From the NCBI RefSeq assembly GCF_003113895.1, contig NZ_BDUD01000001.1:1401821-1465820 (forward strand): a DNA stretch of 64,000 nt, read 5' to 3'. The position numbers were made by a program, and so were the translations under genes. The notes below the pieces were generated by a model, which had not been told where the DNA came from, searched no databases, and saw only the letters and a list, made by a program, of their open reading frames with translations. Of this stretch, positions 42,984-51,851 are shown piece by piece. Source of the stretch: Nostoc commune NIES-4072. Lineage in GTDB: Bacteria; Cyanobacteriota; Cyanobacteriia; Cyanobacteriales; Nostocaceae. Position 1 is the stretch's first letter; the number at the start of each line of letters is the position of its first letter.

Positions 42984-44378
42984 ATGCATCTACGAATACT
43001 ATGGGTGTTAGTGCTGACTAGCCTACTGGTTTTACTAAGACCCTGTGATACACAAGCGCTAAATTTAGGCTACACCAATAGTAATTTAGGTGCATATTCC
43101 TCTACTGTGCAACTGCTGACTGTTAATTCTAGGGAGATATTACCAGATCAGCAGTCAGATTTAGTTTTCCCTGATTATTTACAGCGATCGCACATTATCA
43201 GCATCTATGAGCAGAAAGTTGCCCAATCTCCCGATTCTTCAATATTTTTACGTCTGTTAGCCGATCAATATTTGAGGCGCTTTCGAGAAATTGGAGATAT
43301 AGACGATGTGTTACGAGCAGAACAAGCGGCACGTAGATCCCTGGCACTACAGCCGCTCCATAATGATGTTTCTTCCATGCTCCTAGCATCAGCTTTATTA
43401 TCTCAACACCAGTTTCGATCAGCTTTAGAAGTATTAAATAATTCATCTGTTGATAATCCCAGTATTATCTCGCTCAAGGCATCGATTCAGATGGAGTTGG
43501 GTGATTATAAAGCAACTCATCAACTATTGCAGAGCCTTGCTCATGAGGAATCGAACTCTGGTCATAAGGCAATTGTCGCCCGTTACTTAGAGTTAACTGG
43601 CAATTTAGCCTCAGCGCGACAACTGCTAGATGAGGCTATGCAGGAGATGGACTCTTTCTACACGACGAGCGCCGAAACTCGTGCTTGGTTTCATGTGCGG
43701 ACTGGGGATCTGGCTTTTGCAGCCGGGGATTTTGCCCTGTCTGAGCAGCGATATCGGGAAGCTCTTGACCTGTTTCCACGGCATATAGCTGCGTTTACAG
43801 GACTAGCCCGCCTCTATGCGGCACAGCATCGATGGCAAGATGTTCTAAATACCGCAAATCAGGGTATAGAACTGATACCGTTGGTAGAAACACTGGGGTA
43901 TAAAGCTGATGCTCAACTAGCTCTTCTCGACCAAAAAGGCGCAGCTGAAACTGAAGATTTGATCGGGGTAGTAGCTTACCTAAGCAAGGTTAAAGGAATC
44001 TACGATCGCGCAATGGCTGTCTACTACACCGAACACGGAATCCACTTACCAGAGGCGCTACAGATTGCCCGTAATGAAGTGGCAGTGCGAGATGATGTAT
44101 ATGCAGAGGATACATTAGCTTGGGCAGCTGCGGCTAATGGGGAATGGCAAGAAGCGCAAAGGGCAGCACAACGGGCAACTCACTTTGGAACAGAGGATGC
44201 CTTGCTGCAATTTCATGCTGGCATGATTGCACTTCACTTAGGTAAGCGTGACGAAGCAATAAAGCGACTAACTCAAGCTGTTAATCTGAATCCTCAATTT
44301 CATCACAAGTATGCTGATGAAGCTCGTCAAGTCGCTTCGCTCCTAATTCAAAATTCAAAATTCAAAATTCAAAATTAA
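42984..44378 (+). CDS. Exported TPR-repeat protein
   Basis: This 464-residue protein has a signal peptide or N-terminal anchor (residues 1 to about 25) and TPR helices from about 75 to 450, for example LSEQRYREALDLFPRHIAAF and GKRDEAIKRLTQAVNLNPQF. It probably works as a periplasmic scaffold. It starts 4 bp after the DUF4331 gene and belongs to the same transcript. The last eleven residues (LIQNSKFKIQN) are encoded by a tandem AATTCAAA repeat, so the native end was probably a little different before the repeat entered. Confidence 0.85.
   Translation: MHLRILWVLVLTSLLVLLRPCDTQALNLGYTNSNLGAYSSTVQLLTVNSREILPDQQSDLVFPDYLQRSHIISIYEQKVAQSPDSSIFLRLLADQYLRRFREIGDIDDVLRAEQAARRSLALQPLHNDVSSMLLASALLSQHQFRSALEVLNNSSVDNPSIISLKASIQMELGDYKATHQLLQSLAHEESNSGHKAIVARYLELTGNLASARQLLDEAMQEMDSFYTTSAETRAWFHVRTGDLAFAAGDFALSEQRYREALDLFPRHIAAFTGLARLYAAQHRWQDVLNTANQGIELIPLVETLGYKADAQLALLDQKGAAETEDLIGVVAYLSKVKGIYDRAMAVYYTEHGIHLPEALQIARNEVAVRDDVYAEDTLAWAAAANGEWQEAQRAAQRATHFGTEDALLQFHAGMIALHLGKRDEAIKRLTQAVNLNPQFHHKYADEARQVASLLIQNSKFKIQN
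44345..44376. repeat. Tandem AATTCAAA-type repeat in the 3' end of the TPR gene
   Basis: Four AATTCAAA-like units form the last codons and stop region of the TPR gene. Confidence 0.7.
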
Positions 44379-44505
44379 CAATCTCCATAAAGAAATTTAC
44401 TTGCTCTGTATCATGAGTCTTTTTCGGTCAAGTCTTGGCAAACCTAATGCCCTGTGTCTCTCTCAAAATAACCTTTCCCACTCCTAACGCTATAGGGAGT
44501 TCTTT

Positions 44506-45990
44506 ATGAAAAAGCTGCTACATTACTTGGCTTGCACTACTGCAATCATCGCAATATGTTTATTTTGGATGCCGAGGGCGGATGCCCATCCTTTAGGCAA
44601 TTTCACCATCAATCACTACGCAGGAGTGCAGGTAGCAACCGATGGTGTGGGGATTGATTATGTTCTAGACATGGCAGAGATTCCGGCTTTTCAGGAGATT
44701 AATCACTTAGATACTAATCGCGATCGCAAAGCTGAACCTGTAGAGACGGTTCGATACCCCAACCAAAAATGCCAGGAAGTCAATTCACATTTGGAACTGT
44801 TGATTGATAAACAGCCTTTAGCACTGTCTTTGCTCAAATCAACAGTCGAATTTCCTCCAGGTGTCGGAGGATTATCTACACTGCGGCTGAGTTGTAATTT
44901 TCAGGGGTCAACGGAGTTAGTCGGCGCGAATCAGTTAATCGAGTTTGAAGATCAGTTTTATCCACAGCGCTTGGGCTGGCGTGAAATTACTGTTGCGGCA
45001 AATGGCATTCCTATTCAAGGTGATTTTACTTCTTCGAGTATCACCAACCGCTTGAGAGATTACCCTACTGAGTTACTCAGCAGTCCTCTCGACCAACGTC
45101 GGATTGACTTTAAACTCAATCCGTCTCTGACATCGAGTGAACAAGCGCCTCCACCGTCTGTTAAGTCATCCAGCCGCTTAGATAATGCTTTGACAGGAAG
45201 AACCAACGATCTCTTCACTAGCTTAATTACCCAGGAAAATCATAACTTCCTGACTATTCTAATAGCTCTAGCGATCGCCTTTTTATGGGGTGGTTTACAC
45301 GCCCTCTCTCCTGGTCATGGAAAAACGATAGTGGGTGCTTATTTGGTGGGTTCCCGCAGTAATGCCCAACATGCTTTATTCCTGGGGTTGATTATGACGA
45401 TTACCCATACTGCTGGCATATTTGCTCTGGGACTGGTCACTCTTGGCACATCCCAGTTTATTTTGACAGAGCAATTGTACCCTTGGTTAAGCGTAGTCTC
45501 TGGTGTATTGGTAACTGTAATTGGTCTGAATTTGTTTATCAGTCGATTGCAAGGGACTCAAGTCTCTCATTCAGATGACCATCAACATAGTCATGAACAC
45601 AGCCACGACTTGCATCATCACCATAACCATGTACACCATTCGCATCTACCGCCTCACGGTGATGTAAGTTCCATGAAGTGGTCTAGCCTCCTAGCGCTGG
45701 GAATATCGGGCGGCTTATTACCTTGTCCTTCAGCCTTAGTAGTTTTGCTGAGTGCGATCGCAATGGGACGAGTTGGCTTTGGATTAGCGCTGGTATCTGC
45801 CTTTAGCTTAGGTCTAGCAGCAGTACTAACTGGAATCGGCTTAATGCTAGTCTACGCCAAGGATCGGTTTGAGCATTTACCATTGCAGATACCCAGGATA
45901 AAAATGTTACCTGTAGCAAGCGCTTTATGTATTACCTTAATTGGCTTAGGCATTACTTCACAGGCTTTACTCGCTCATCCCTGGAACTAG
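44506..45990 (+). CDS. NicO-family nickel/cobalt transporter with exported N-terminal domain
   Basis: This 494-residue protein has a signal peptide (1 to about 27, ending ADA before HPLGNF), then a periplasmic domain to about 240 whose start HPLGNFTINHYAGV is typical of NicO-linked proteins. Six membrane helices follow, with LHALSPGHGKTIVGAYLVGS (metal motif) and SGGLLPCPSALVVLLSAIA. A cytoplasmic or periplasmic loop of about 30 residues is extremely rich in histidine and aspartate, a metal buffer. RcnA/NicO relatives export nickel or cobalt. A good ribosome-binding site (GGGAG) precedes the ATG. It is the third gene of the DUF4331-TPR-NicO cluster. Confidence 0.88.
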   Translation: MKKLLHYLACTTAIIAICLFWMPRADAHPLGNFTINHYAGVQVATDGVGIDYVLDMAEIPAFQEINHLDTNRDRKAEPVETVRYPNQKCQEVNSHLELLIDKQPLALSLLKSTVEFPPGVGGLSTLRLSCNFQGSTELVGANQLIEFEDQFYPQRLGWREITVAANGIPIQGDFTSSSITNRLRDYPTELLSSPLDQRRIDFKLNPSLTSSEQAPPPSVKSSSRLDNALTGRTNDLFTSLITQENHNFLTILIALAIAFLWGGLHALSPGHGKTIVGAYLVGSRSNAQHALFLGLIMTITHTAGIFALGLVTLGTSQFILTEQLYPWLSVVSGVLVTVIGLNLFISRLQGTQVSHSDDHQHSHEHSHDLHHHHNHVHHSHLPPHGDVSSMKWSSLLALGISGGLLPCPSALVVLLSAIAMGRVGFGLALVSAFSLGLAAVLTGIGLMLVYAKDRFEHLPLQIPRIKMLPVASALCITLIGLGITSQALLAHPWN

Positions 45991-46075
45991 ATGAAAGTGC
46001 AATCATACAAAGCACTCAGTTTTGTAAAATAACCCTGAACAACTAGATGTCAGAAAATCTTATTTCGAGAAAAAT

Positions 46076-46186
46076 ATGAAACGATTTATCTTCATCTCTC
46101 TAATAACTGCTTTGTGCATAATCGGCTACTTTGAAATTAGCTTATCACAGGCTGAAAAACTTTTTTGGCTTAATTTGAGTCTTTGA
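46076..46186 (+). CDS. Possible 36-residue membrane peptide
   Basis: A short frame reading MKRFIFISLITALCIIGYFE and then ISLSQAEKLFWLNLSL lies 86 bp after the NicO gene. It has a positively charged start and one hydrophobic helix, like a small membrane or exported peptide. There is no clear ribosome-binding site and no family is known to me. Confidence 0.3.
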   Translation: MKRFIFISLITALCIIGYFEISLSQAEKLFWLNLSL

Positions 46187-46250
46187 AAGCCTGCTCACGA
46201 AATGATTTTACACTTCGCACTCGGAATTTTTGCTGATTATTAGTAGATTC

Positions 46251-46278
46251 GTAGGGGCGTATTACAATATGCCCTTAC
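46251..46278. terminator. Bidirectional terminator-like palindrome
   Basis: The inverted repeat GTAGGGGCGTATT / AATATGCCCTTAC (two mismatches) lies between convergent transcription units, 40 bp from the stop of the tubulin-like gene. It is also an interspersed repeat type of cyanobacteria. Confidence 0.5.
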
Positions 46279-46318
46279 AAGCGTATTGTACCGTACCATA
46301 AAGAGGGCGATTTAATGC

Positions 46319-49300
46319 CTAATTCAGAGGGTTATAGTCTGAGAGTAGATGATCTAAAAGCTTACCTTCGTAAGGATTTAAATATGAAGCAGATGTTCCT
46401 AAATCTTGTAATTTCTGGTAAATAAAATCACGTTCAAATGTTTCGATACGTTCTTCTAAGTTTCCATAAAGTTCCTGAAAGGTGAACTCAGTTGCTAAAG
46501 CTAAGGCAATTTGTTCTCGATCTTTCCCAAGGGATCGACCGTTGAATTGATAATCACCTTGAGAACGTTGGGCTAATAGCCCAAGAGCGATCGCTAAAAT
46601 CACCGTCTGATAAGCTAGTTTTAATTCCCTACCAGAACCAATTTCTTCTGGGATTAAATCGGGAATGTTTTCGTCTTCATCGATTTGTTCGCTCTGAGTC
46701 CGTTCATAGCAGTCTCGATAATACTCAATTTGACTGAGAAAATAAGCCGGAAAGCCCAAGGAACGAGTCAAAATACACAACCGTTGCTCATCTTCAGCTA
46801 CCAAGGCGGTTAAACTACGACTAAATCGGCTGTAAAATGCAAAAATTTGTTCTTTATCTTTTGCTCCCAGCCAGAGGGTAATTTCCCGTTGAGAAGTTGG
46901 GTTTAAGTTAGTGTCAATATCTTGAATTCGCAGCAACAAATTAGCGCTATCATAAAGTTGATTCAAACGCAAATTAGCTGTATTGGCGGCAATTAAATCT
47001 GATTGCTTTAATACTTCGCCAATAGACAAATTACCCAATTGCTCGAACTGCTGACGAGCAAAGGGTATAAGTTGATTATGAAATTCTTCAGCAGAAATTT
47101 TCCACGATTGAGAACGGCTAACCTGTTCCTGAGTAAACTTTTCTGTTGGTAATGTGGAAAGAAAACTTTGGTAATAAGCATCAATATCCGCATCAGTTAG
47201 AACTGTGAGCCGAGTTTCGGAGAACTTTGTGGTAGCTTGGTCGCGTTGAGCAATTAAATTATTGTATATCTCAGAGAAATCGGACAGAGTTTGACGTAAG
47301 GTTTCAGTTCTTTGTTTAGCTGTTTTAATCAAATAATTTAACGCCTCGACACGGAGATTTTGGGCGTATAAATCGTACTCTAACTTTAATTGTTCGTTAT
47401 AACTGCGACGCAATTCTACGGCGGTTGCTTTAATAGAGCTTTCTAAGCGTTGAATTTGTTTCTGAACCTTCTGAATGCGATCGCGAATATTAGTACTGTA
47501 CTTGAGCCAAACTATACCTAAGTAAGTTAAAATTGATACCGCAGTCCAAAGCAGATAAGTAACTAAGTTAGCCCAAAATTTTTGCAATAATAGCCATAGT
47601 GTTGATTGACTGAAAATTCCGGTCAGAACCAGCAAGGCGAATATTGCACCAGCAACCAAGGTAGGATAAACAATCAAATACTGTGAACGAAAACGGTTTT
47701 CTTCCGTTAGTAGTTCATCTAAGTTATCTGTAGCTGTTTCGAGTTGATTTTCAATCGCCGTTAAGTGGTTCTGAGCGACAACGATCGCAGCTTCAGCTTG
47801 TTCACGAGCGCGAGCGATCGCCATAAAGCGAATTTGTCGAGCTTGTTCGATTTCGGTATTTAACGCTTGACGATAGTCAGCAACTGCCGTTTCTAGCTGT
47901 TTCTGAGTTGTTTGTAATTCTTGCAGTTGTTCTTCAGATTTTCTTTCAGCTAAACCATCTTGTAATTGTTGCTGCCGCAATTTTAAGGATAGAACTTGGT
48001 TGAGCAGCTTTTGAGTGTCTTCTCGATCGATTGTCACCTGCAATCTTGAGTCGAGAAATGCCTCAGCCGTTCGCAGTTCTGTAACCAGATTCTGGGATTG
48101 ATCGCCAATGGCATCCGTTTGCAGTTCCAAATACAAAAAGGTCAATATGTTTAATAGTCTAACTCCTTCATGTAAGCCTCTAGGTGTAGCATCAATATAG
48201 CTATTTATGCTGCGATCTAAGAAGCTGGTGAGGTTTCCTTGTAGTTGTTTGCAACACTTTTCCAACGTGCGCTTATAAGAAAGTAGCTCTTTATTTTCAA
48301 ATTGCCGATAAGCACGTTGCAATTCCATCCCATATTCCCGCGCCATGCCAGCATGGATCTCAATACGCGGATTAAAATCTTGCCAAACTGGTTTGCCGTT
48401 ATCTCGTTCTAATTGCAGAAAAGCATTACTGAAATCTTCGCTAAGAACAAATCCTTTGGCATCTAATAGGCATTTGCGACTCGCTTCGGGAGTGAATTCT
48501 GCCTTCGGTAAAAACTGCTCCCTGATAATATCGGCAGCAAAGGCAGCACTCAAACGGTTGATAGTTGTTTCTCCTGCGAAAAACAATTCTCCATAACCAA
48601 ATGAACTATAGGCGGGTATTTTCCCCCGGACTTTTTGTGCGCCAAGCAATAAGCCGTTGATTTCCGGTTCCACGGTGAGAAAACCTGCCAAAGCATCAGC
48701 ATAGCTTGGTAAATTATCCCTTAGTCCGCCAATTCGCCCGTCCATTAGCCAGCAGTTATCAAAAGGTGGTACTTTTTGAGCACCTTTAATCACAACTCCA
48801 CTGGTCATTTTGTAATCTAACTCTTTCAGAAGCGCGTAAGCAGCACCATAATCAACATTTGTGGTTTGGGAAAATAACCCTGGCAGTAACAACAAAGTTT
48901 CTAAGCTATAAGGAATATCGACAAAGTAGTTAGAAAATAGCCAACGAATCAAACGTACTATGTCAAAAACTACTCCCCTTGCAAATTGATTGCTGGCTGA
49001 TAGCATGAGATATACTCGATGGCTGCTGATTTCTACTCCTTGGCGTTTCGCTGCAATCGCTTCTTTTGATTGACTAGCCGTTTTCAATAATTCAATCAGT
49101 GCAGTTTGCAGTTCGCCAGTCGCTTCACTGAACTGGGTACGAATTTTGGAGACATAAGCTTGTTTACTATGAGTTTGAGCCAGATCAAAACTCGTGTCAG
49201 CAAACTGATCTAACTCGCCACTAAAGCCAAAAGTTTGACCATCCCAAGTTAAGGTATAAGTTTGGATTAAACAGGTTTGATCGGCTGGAAATTCTTGCAG

Positions 49301-49372
49301 TTGCCGTTTAATGGCTGCACAAAAAGCGGCACTGTGAGGATCGAGTGCAAGTAAAATAGTTGGTTTTGGCAT
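46319..49372 (-). CDS. Degenerate tubulin-like protein with coiled coils and two membrane helices
   Basis: About 1017 residues from ATG 49372 (MPKPTILLALDPHS; a TTG seven codons upstream is less likely). The first 290 residues follow the tubulin-like protein encoded next door: LLLLPGLFSQTTNVDYGAAY parallels its VFVLPRVFANIPQ...NAYG, PPFDNCWLMDG parallels PPFDAVFLIDG, and KVRGKIPAYSSFGYGEL parallels KVRGRNINYCSFGFATL. The nucleotide loop is lost: SASNQFARG stands where GGTGSG is expected. Long coiled coils (about 440-560 and 630-720) surround two membrane helices at about 566-586 and 600-625. I infer a membrane-anchored, non-GTP-binding partner. It lies 30 bp after the tubulin-like gene. Confidence 0.7.
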   Translation of the reverse strand: MPKPTILLALDPHSAAFCAAIKRQLQEFPADQTCLIQTYTLTWDGQTFGFSGELDQFADTSFDLAQTHSKQAYVSKIRTQFSEATGELQTALIELLKTASQSKEAIAAKRQGVEISSHRVYLMLSASNQFARGVVFDIVRLIRWLFSNYFVDIPYSLETLLLLPGLFSQTTNVDYGAAYALLKELDYKMTSGVVIKGAQKVPPFDNCWLMDGRIGGLRDNLPSYADALAGFLTVEPEINGLLLGAQKVRGKIPAYSSFGYGELFFAGETTINRLSAAFAADIIREQFLPKAEFTPEASRKCLLDAKGFVLSEDFSNAFLQLERDNGKPVWQDFNPRIEIHAGMAREYGMELQRAYRQFENKELLSYKRTLEKCCKQLQGNLTSFLDRSINSYIDATPRGLHEGVRLLNILTFLYLELQTDAIGDQSQNLVTELRTAEAFLDSRLQVTIDREDTQKLLNQVLSLKLRQQQLQDGLAERKSEEQLQELQTTQKQLETAVADYRQALNTEIEQARQIRFMAIARAREQAEAAIVVAQNHLTAIENQLETATDNLDELLTEENRFRSQYLIVYPTLVAGAIFALLVLTGIFSQSTLWLLLQKFWANLVTYLLWTAVSILTYLGIVWLKYSTNIRDRIQKVQKQIQRLESSIKATAVELRRSYNEQLKLEYDLYAQNLRVEALNYLIKTAKQRTETLRQTLSDFSEIYNNLIAQRDQATTKFSETRLTVLTDADIDAYYQSFLSTLPTEKFTQEQVSRSQSWKISAEEFHNQLIPFARQQFEQLGNLSIGEVLKQSDLIAANTANLRLNQLYDSANLLLRIQDIDTNLNPTSQREITLWLGAKDKEQIFAFYSRFSRSLTALVAEDEQRLCILTRSLGFPAYFLSQIEYYRDCYERTQSEQIDEDENIPDLIPEEIGSGRELKLAYQTVILAIALGLLAQRSQGDYQFNGRSLGKDREQIALALATEFTFQELYGNLEERIETFERDFIYQKLQDLGTSASYLNPYEGKLLDHLLSDYNPLN

Positions 49373-49402
49373 GGGGACACTCTCAGAGTGCAAACTATAG
49401 GG

Positions 49403-51832
49403 CTAAATAATCACATCTAAATCTTCCAGGTAAGCTTCAATTTCCTGGATTTCCATTTCTACCTGTTCTTGAATTTGGGCATCAACCTTGCCTCCCTTTA
49501 AAACCTGATTGAGGTGATTGATGTAATTTTGCAAAGTAGATTTGGCTTTGTCTTGGTCTTCGTGGGTAATCCGCTCAACTTTGTCAGCAATTTCCTTAAC
49601 TAGAGGCAAGTTACTTTTGAAAGCTTTAAATGCTGACTTGCGATCGCTTCCCAATGGCAAAACTCCGCCCTCTAATCTTTTCGCTTGTTCTGTAGAAACG
49701 AAATATTTCTTACCTTGATTGACAATTAATTTGTATGGATCGGGTGCTAACGCTAATGCAAACCAACGCAATACTCCACCGTCATCTTCTGGAGGGATTA
49801 AATTAGCTAAGTTTGTCCAATTGCGATGTAAGTGTTTGAAGACTTTATTCGGATCTAGGTAAGCTGACTCCATATCCTTCATTCCGTTGAAGGCAAATAA
49901 GGGAACACCAATTTCTACTCGAAACAGCATTACTTTATGGGGTTCACCTGTTGGTACAAAAGAAGGATTATTATTTCCTTTAGGCAAACGATTAGAAAGA
50001 GGCGGATCGCTAAAAATTGTGTTGTTGCTCTCTACTCCGTAGTAATAAAATTCTGTGATTACGTGCTGCTGTTGAACGGGAATTTCCGTTTCTTCATATT
50101 GCCAAAGAGGAACTGCAAGTTTGCCAAGTTGTTGCAAATCTTGCCCCGCATCTTCGGGATTGCTATCTGCTAAAACCTGCTCAACAGTCATACTGGTAAG
50201 AGGATAGTAAGCTTCATCGACAAATTTCAGGATTTCGTTCTTGACATCTTCAGCTTTTTTCTCAGACCAATTCGTTAAAGTTTGAGACTGTTCTCGATGC
50301 CAACGGATAAAATCTTCGCCAGTAACTTTGGGGCGTTTCGATTGCAGATTGATGCGCCCAATTGTGTGAATAAAAGGATTATCGTTACTTCCTTGACGGT
50401 TGACCTCGTGATAACTTTGTTCTAAATCTCGGTAAACTTTATCTAAGTTGCTGTGTAGACGCTGGCACTTTTCCTGGATTTGCTCTACCTTAGCCCGGAG
50501 TACACCATAGAGTTCAGCCGCTTTATCACACCGTTTCCAATGTAAATAAGTTTTCCACTTTTGGTCAGCCCGTTCTTTGTATCTCTGACAAGCTGCTTGG
50601 ATCGTGTTTTTATTTGGGAACCAAGTTTCTGCGGCTTCTTTTATTTTTTCTTCTTGAGCTTCTAATTTCAAAGCATTGAAACTGGATTGTGCCTCTTGCG
50701 ATTTTTGCTGCACACTTTGCTGTAATTCGTCTAATTTTTGGGAAAGTTTGCTCAAAAATTCCAAAACATAAGCTAATCCATTGGGACGATTAAGACCACG
50801 TTCCCAGAAAGTTGCGATCGCACCAGATGCAGTCTGCTCTAAGCGATAAAAACTCAATCCCAGTTCTTGAGCCGTCCGTTGTTCAAATTGATCTAACTGC
50901 CGTTTGTAGAGTTCTTTGATTGTCGGTAAAGCTGTACGATCCTGACGGATTTCGCCAATTCTAAATTCGGGTTTCATCTGTCCGCCGCGATCGCTTTCAG
51001 TCAACGCATTCAGGAGAGTAGTCGCTTCTGCTAATTTGCAATCTTCTAAAAACCGGGTGATATCGCTTTCTAAATTCAGTGTTGCGGTAGATGCCATCAA
51101 CTCATTCTTCAGCAAGCTTTGAGCATCTTCTAATTTCATCCGCTCGTATTGCTGTACTGGCAGAGTTAGGGTAGCAAAGCCGAAACTACAATAATTGATA
51201 TTGCGTCCTCGAACTTTTTCACCAGCTGCCAGATAAGCCCGAATATTATCAGCAACGTTAGCAGCGTCTAAACCGATTTGAGAACCAATCTGGATGTACA
51301 AGCCATCTGCAACTAAATTTTGTAAATCATCTGGACGACCGACTACAGTTCCATTTTTGTTAACCCCGTCAATTAAAAATACAGCATCAAAGGGAGGGCG
51401 ATCGGCTTTGATTTTTTTGATCCCATAATCAATCTCAATACTATTAGATGGTGACAATCCCCAAAAGTGTTCAATTTCCTTGAGAGCGCCATAGGCATTA
51501 GACTTTACCAAGTGAGTTTGGGGAATATTGGCAAACACTCTGGGTAAAACAAATACCCCTGTAATATTAGAAAAATTATTGAGATGTTGCCGTGTTAAAA
51601 AAGCCGTATCTAAGAATGTGCCACTGCCCGTTCCACCAGCCAAACTGCCAACAATAAAAACTTCAACACCATCCCGACTGGAAACTTGAAAGTTATCTGA
51701 AAATGCTTGTTTACTAGTGCGAATTTCGCGGACAGCATTGATTGCTTGAGCAATTAAAGCATCAATATCGCCTACTCTGGCAAATAAGGCGAGCCGTCCC
51801 CGGGCCCGAATTTGTCCGGCACCACCAATCAA
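49403..51832 (-). CDS. Tubulin-like (FtsZ/tubulin superfamily) protein, N-terminus probably missing
   Basis: This 809-residue protein has the signature loop GSLAGGTGSGTFLDTAF at residues 62-78 (GGTGSG 66-71), the phosphate-binding loop of tubulin/FtsZ proteins, followed by VFVLPRVFANIP and NAYGALKEIEHFW. The C-terminal 500 residues are helical and partly coiled coil. Members of this tubulin-like family normally have more than 100 residues before the region that starts here with LIGGAGQIRARGRLALF, including a GxGGTG strand. That part is absent. The only start is a TTG at 51832; the frame is open back to 51874 and reads SQFGGWPRDIPANA, so either a deletion or an unusual start is involved. It follows the VWA gene. 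Confidence 0.75.
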   Translation of the reverse strand: MIGGAGQIRARGRLALFARVGDIDALIAQAINAVREIRTSKQAFSDNFQVSSRDGVEVFIVGSLAGGTGSGTFLDTAFLTRQHLNNFSNITGVFVLPRVFANIPQTHLVKSNAYGALKEIEHFWGLSPSNSIEIDYGIKKIKADRPPFDAVFLIDGVNKNGTVVGRPDDLQNLVADGLYIQIGSQIGLDAANVADNIRAYLAAGEKVRGRNINYCSFGFATLTLPVQQYERMKLEDAQSLLKNELMASTATLNLESDITRFLEDCKLAEATTLLNALTESDRGGQMKPEFRIGEIRQDRTALPTIKELYKRQLDQFEQRTAQELGLSFYRLEQTASGAIATFWERGLNRPNGLAYVLEFLSKLSQKLDELQQSVQQKSQEAQSSFNALKLEAQEEKIKEAAETWFPNKNTIQAACQRYKERADQKWKTYLHWKRCDKAAELYGVLRAKVEQIQEKCQRLHSNLDKVYRDLEQSYHEVNRQGSNDNPFIHTIGRINLQSKRPKVTGEDFIRWHREQSQTLTNWSEKKAEDVKNEILKFVDEAYYPLTSMTVEQVLADSNPEDAGQDLQQLGKLAVPLWQYEETEIPVQQQHVITEFYYYGVESNNTIFSDPPLSNRLPKGNNNPSFVPTGEPHKVMLFRVEIGVPLFAFNGMKDMESAYLDPNKVFKHLHRNWTNLANLIPPEDDGGVLRWFALALAPDPYKLIVNQGKKYFVSTEQAKRLEGGVLPLGSDRKSAFKAFKSNLPLVKEIADKVERITHEDQDKAKSTLQNYINHLNQVLKGGKVDAQIQEQVEMEIQEIEAYLEDLDVII

Positions 51833-51851
51833 GGCATTTGCTGGAATGTCC

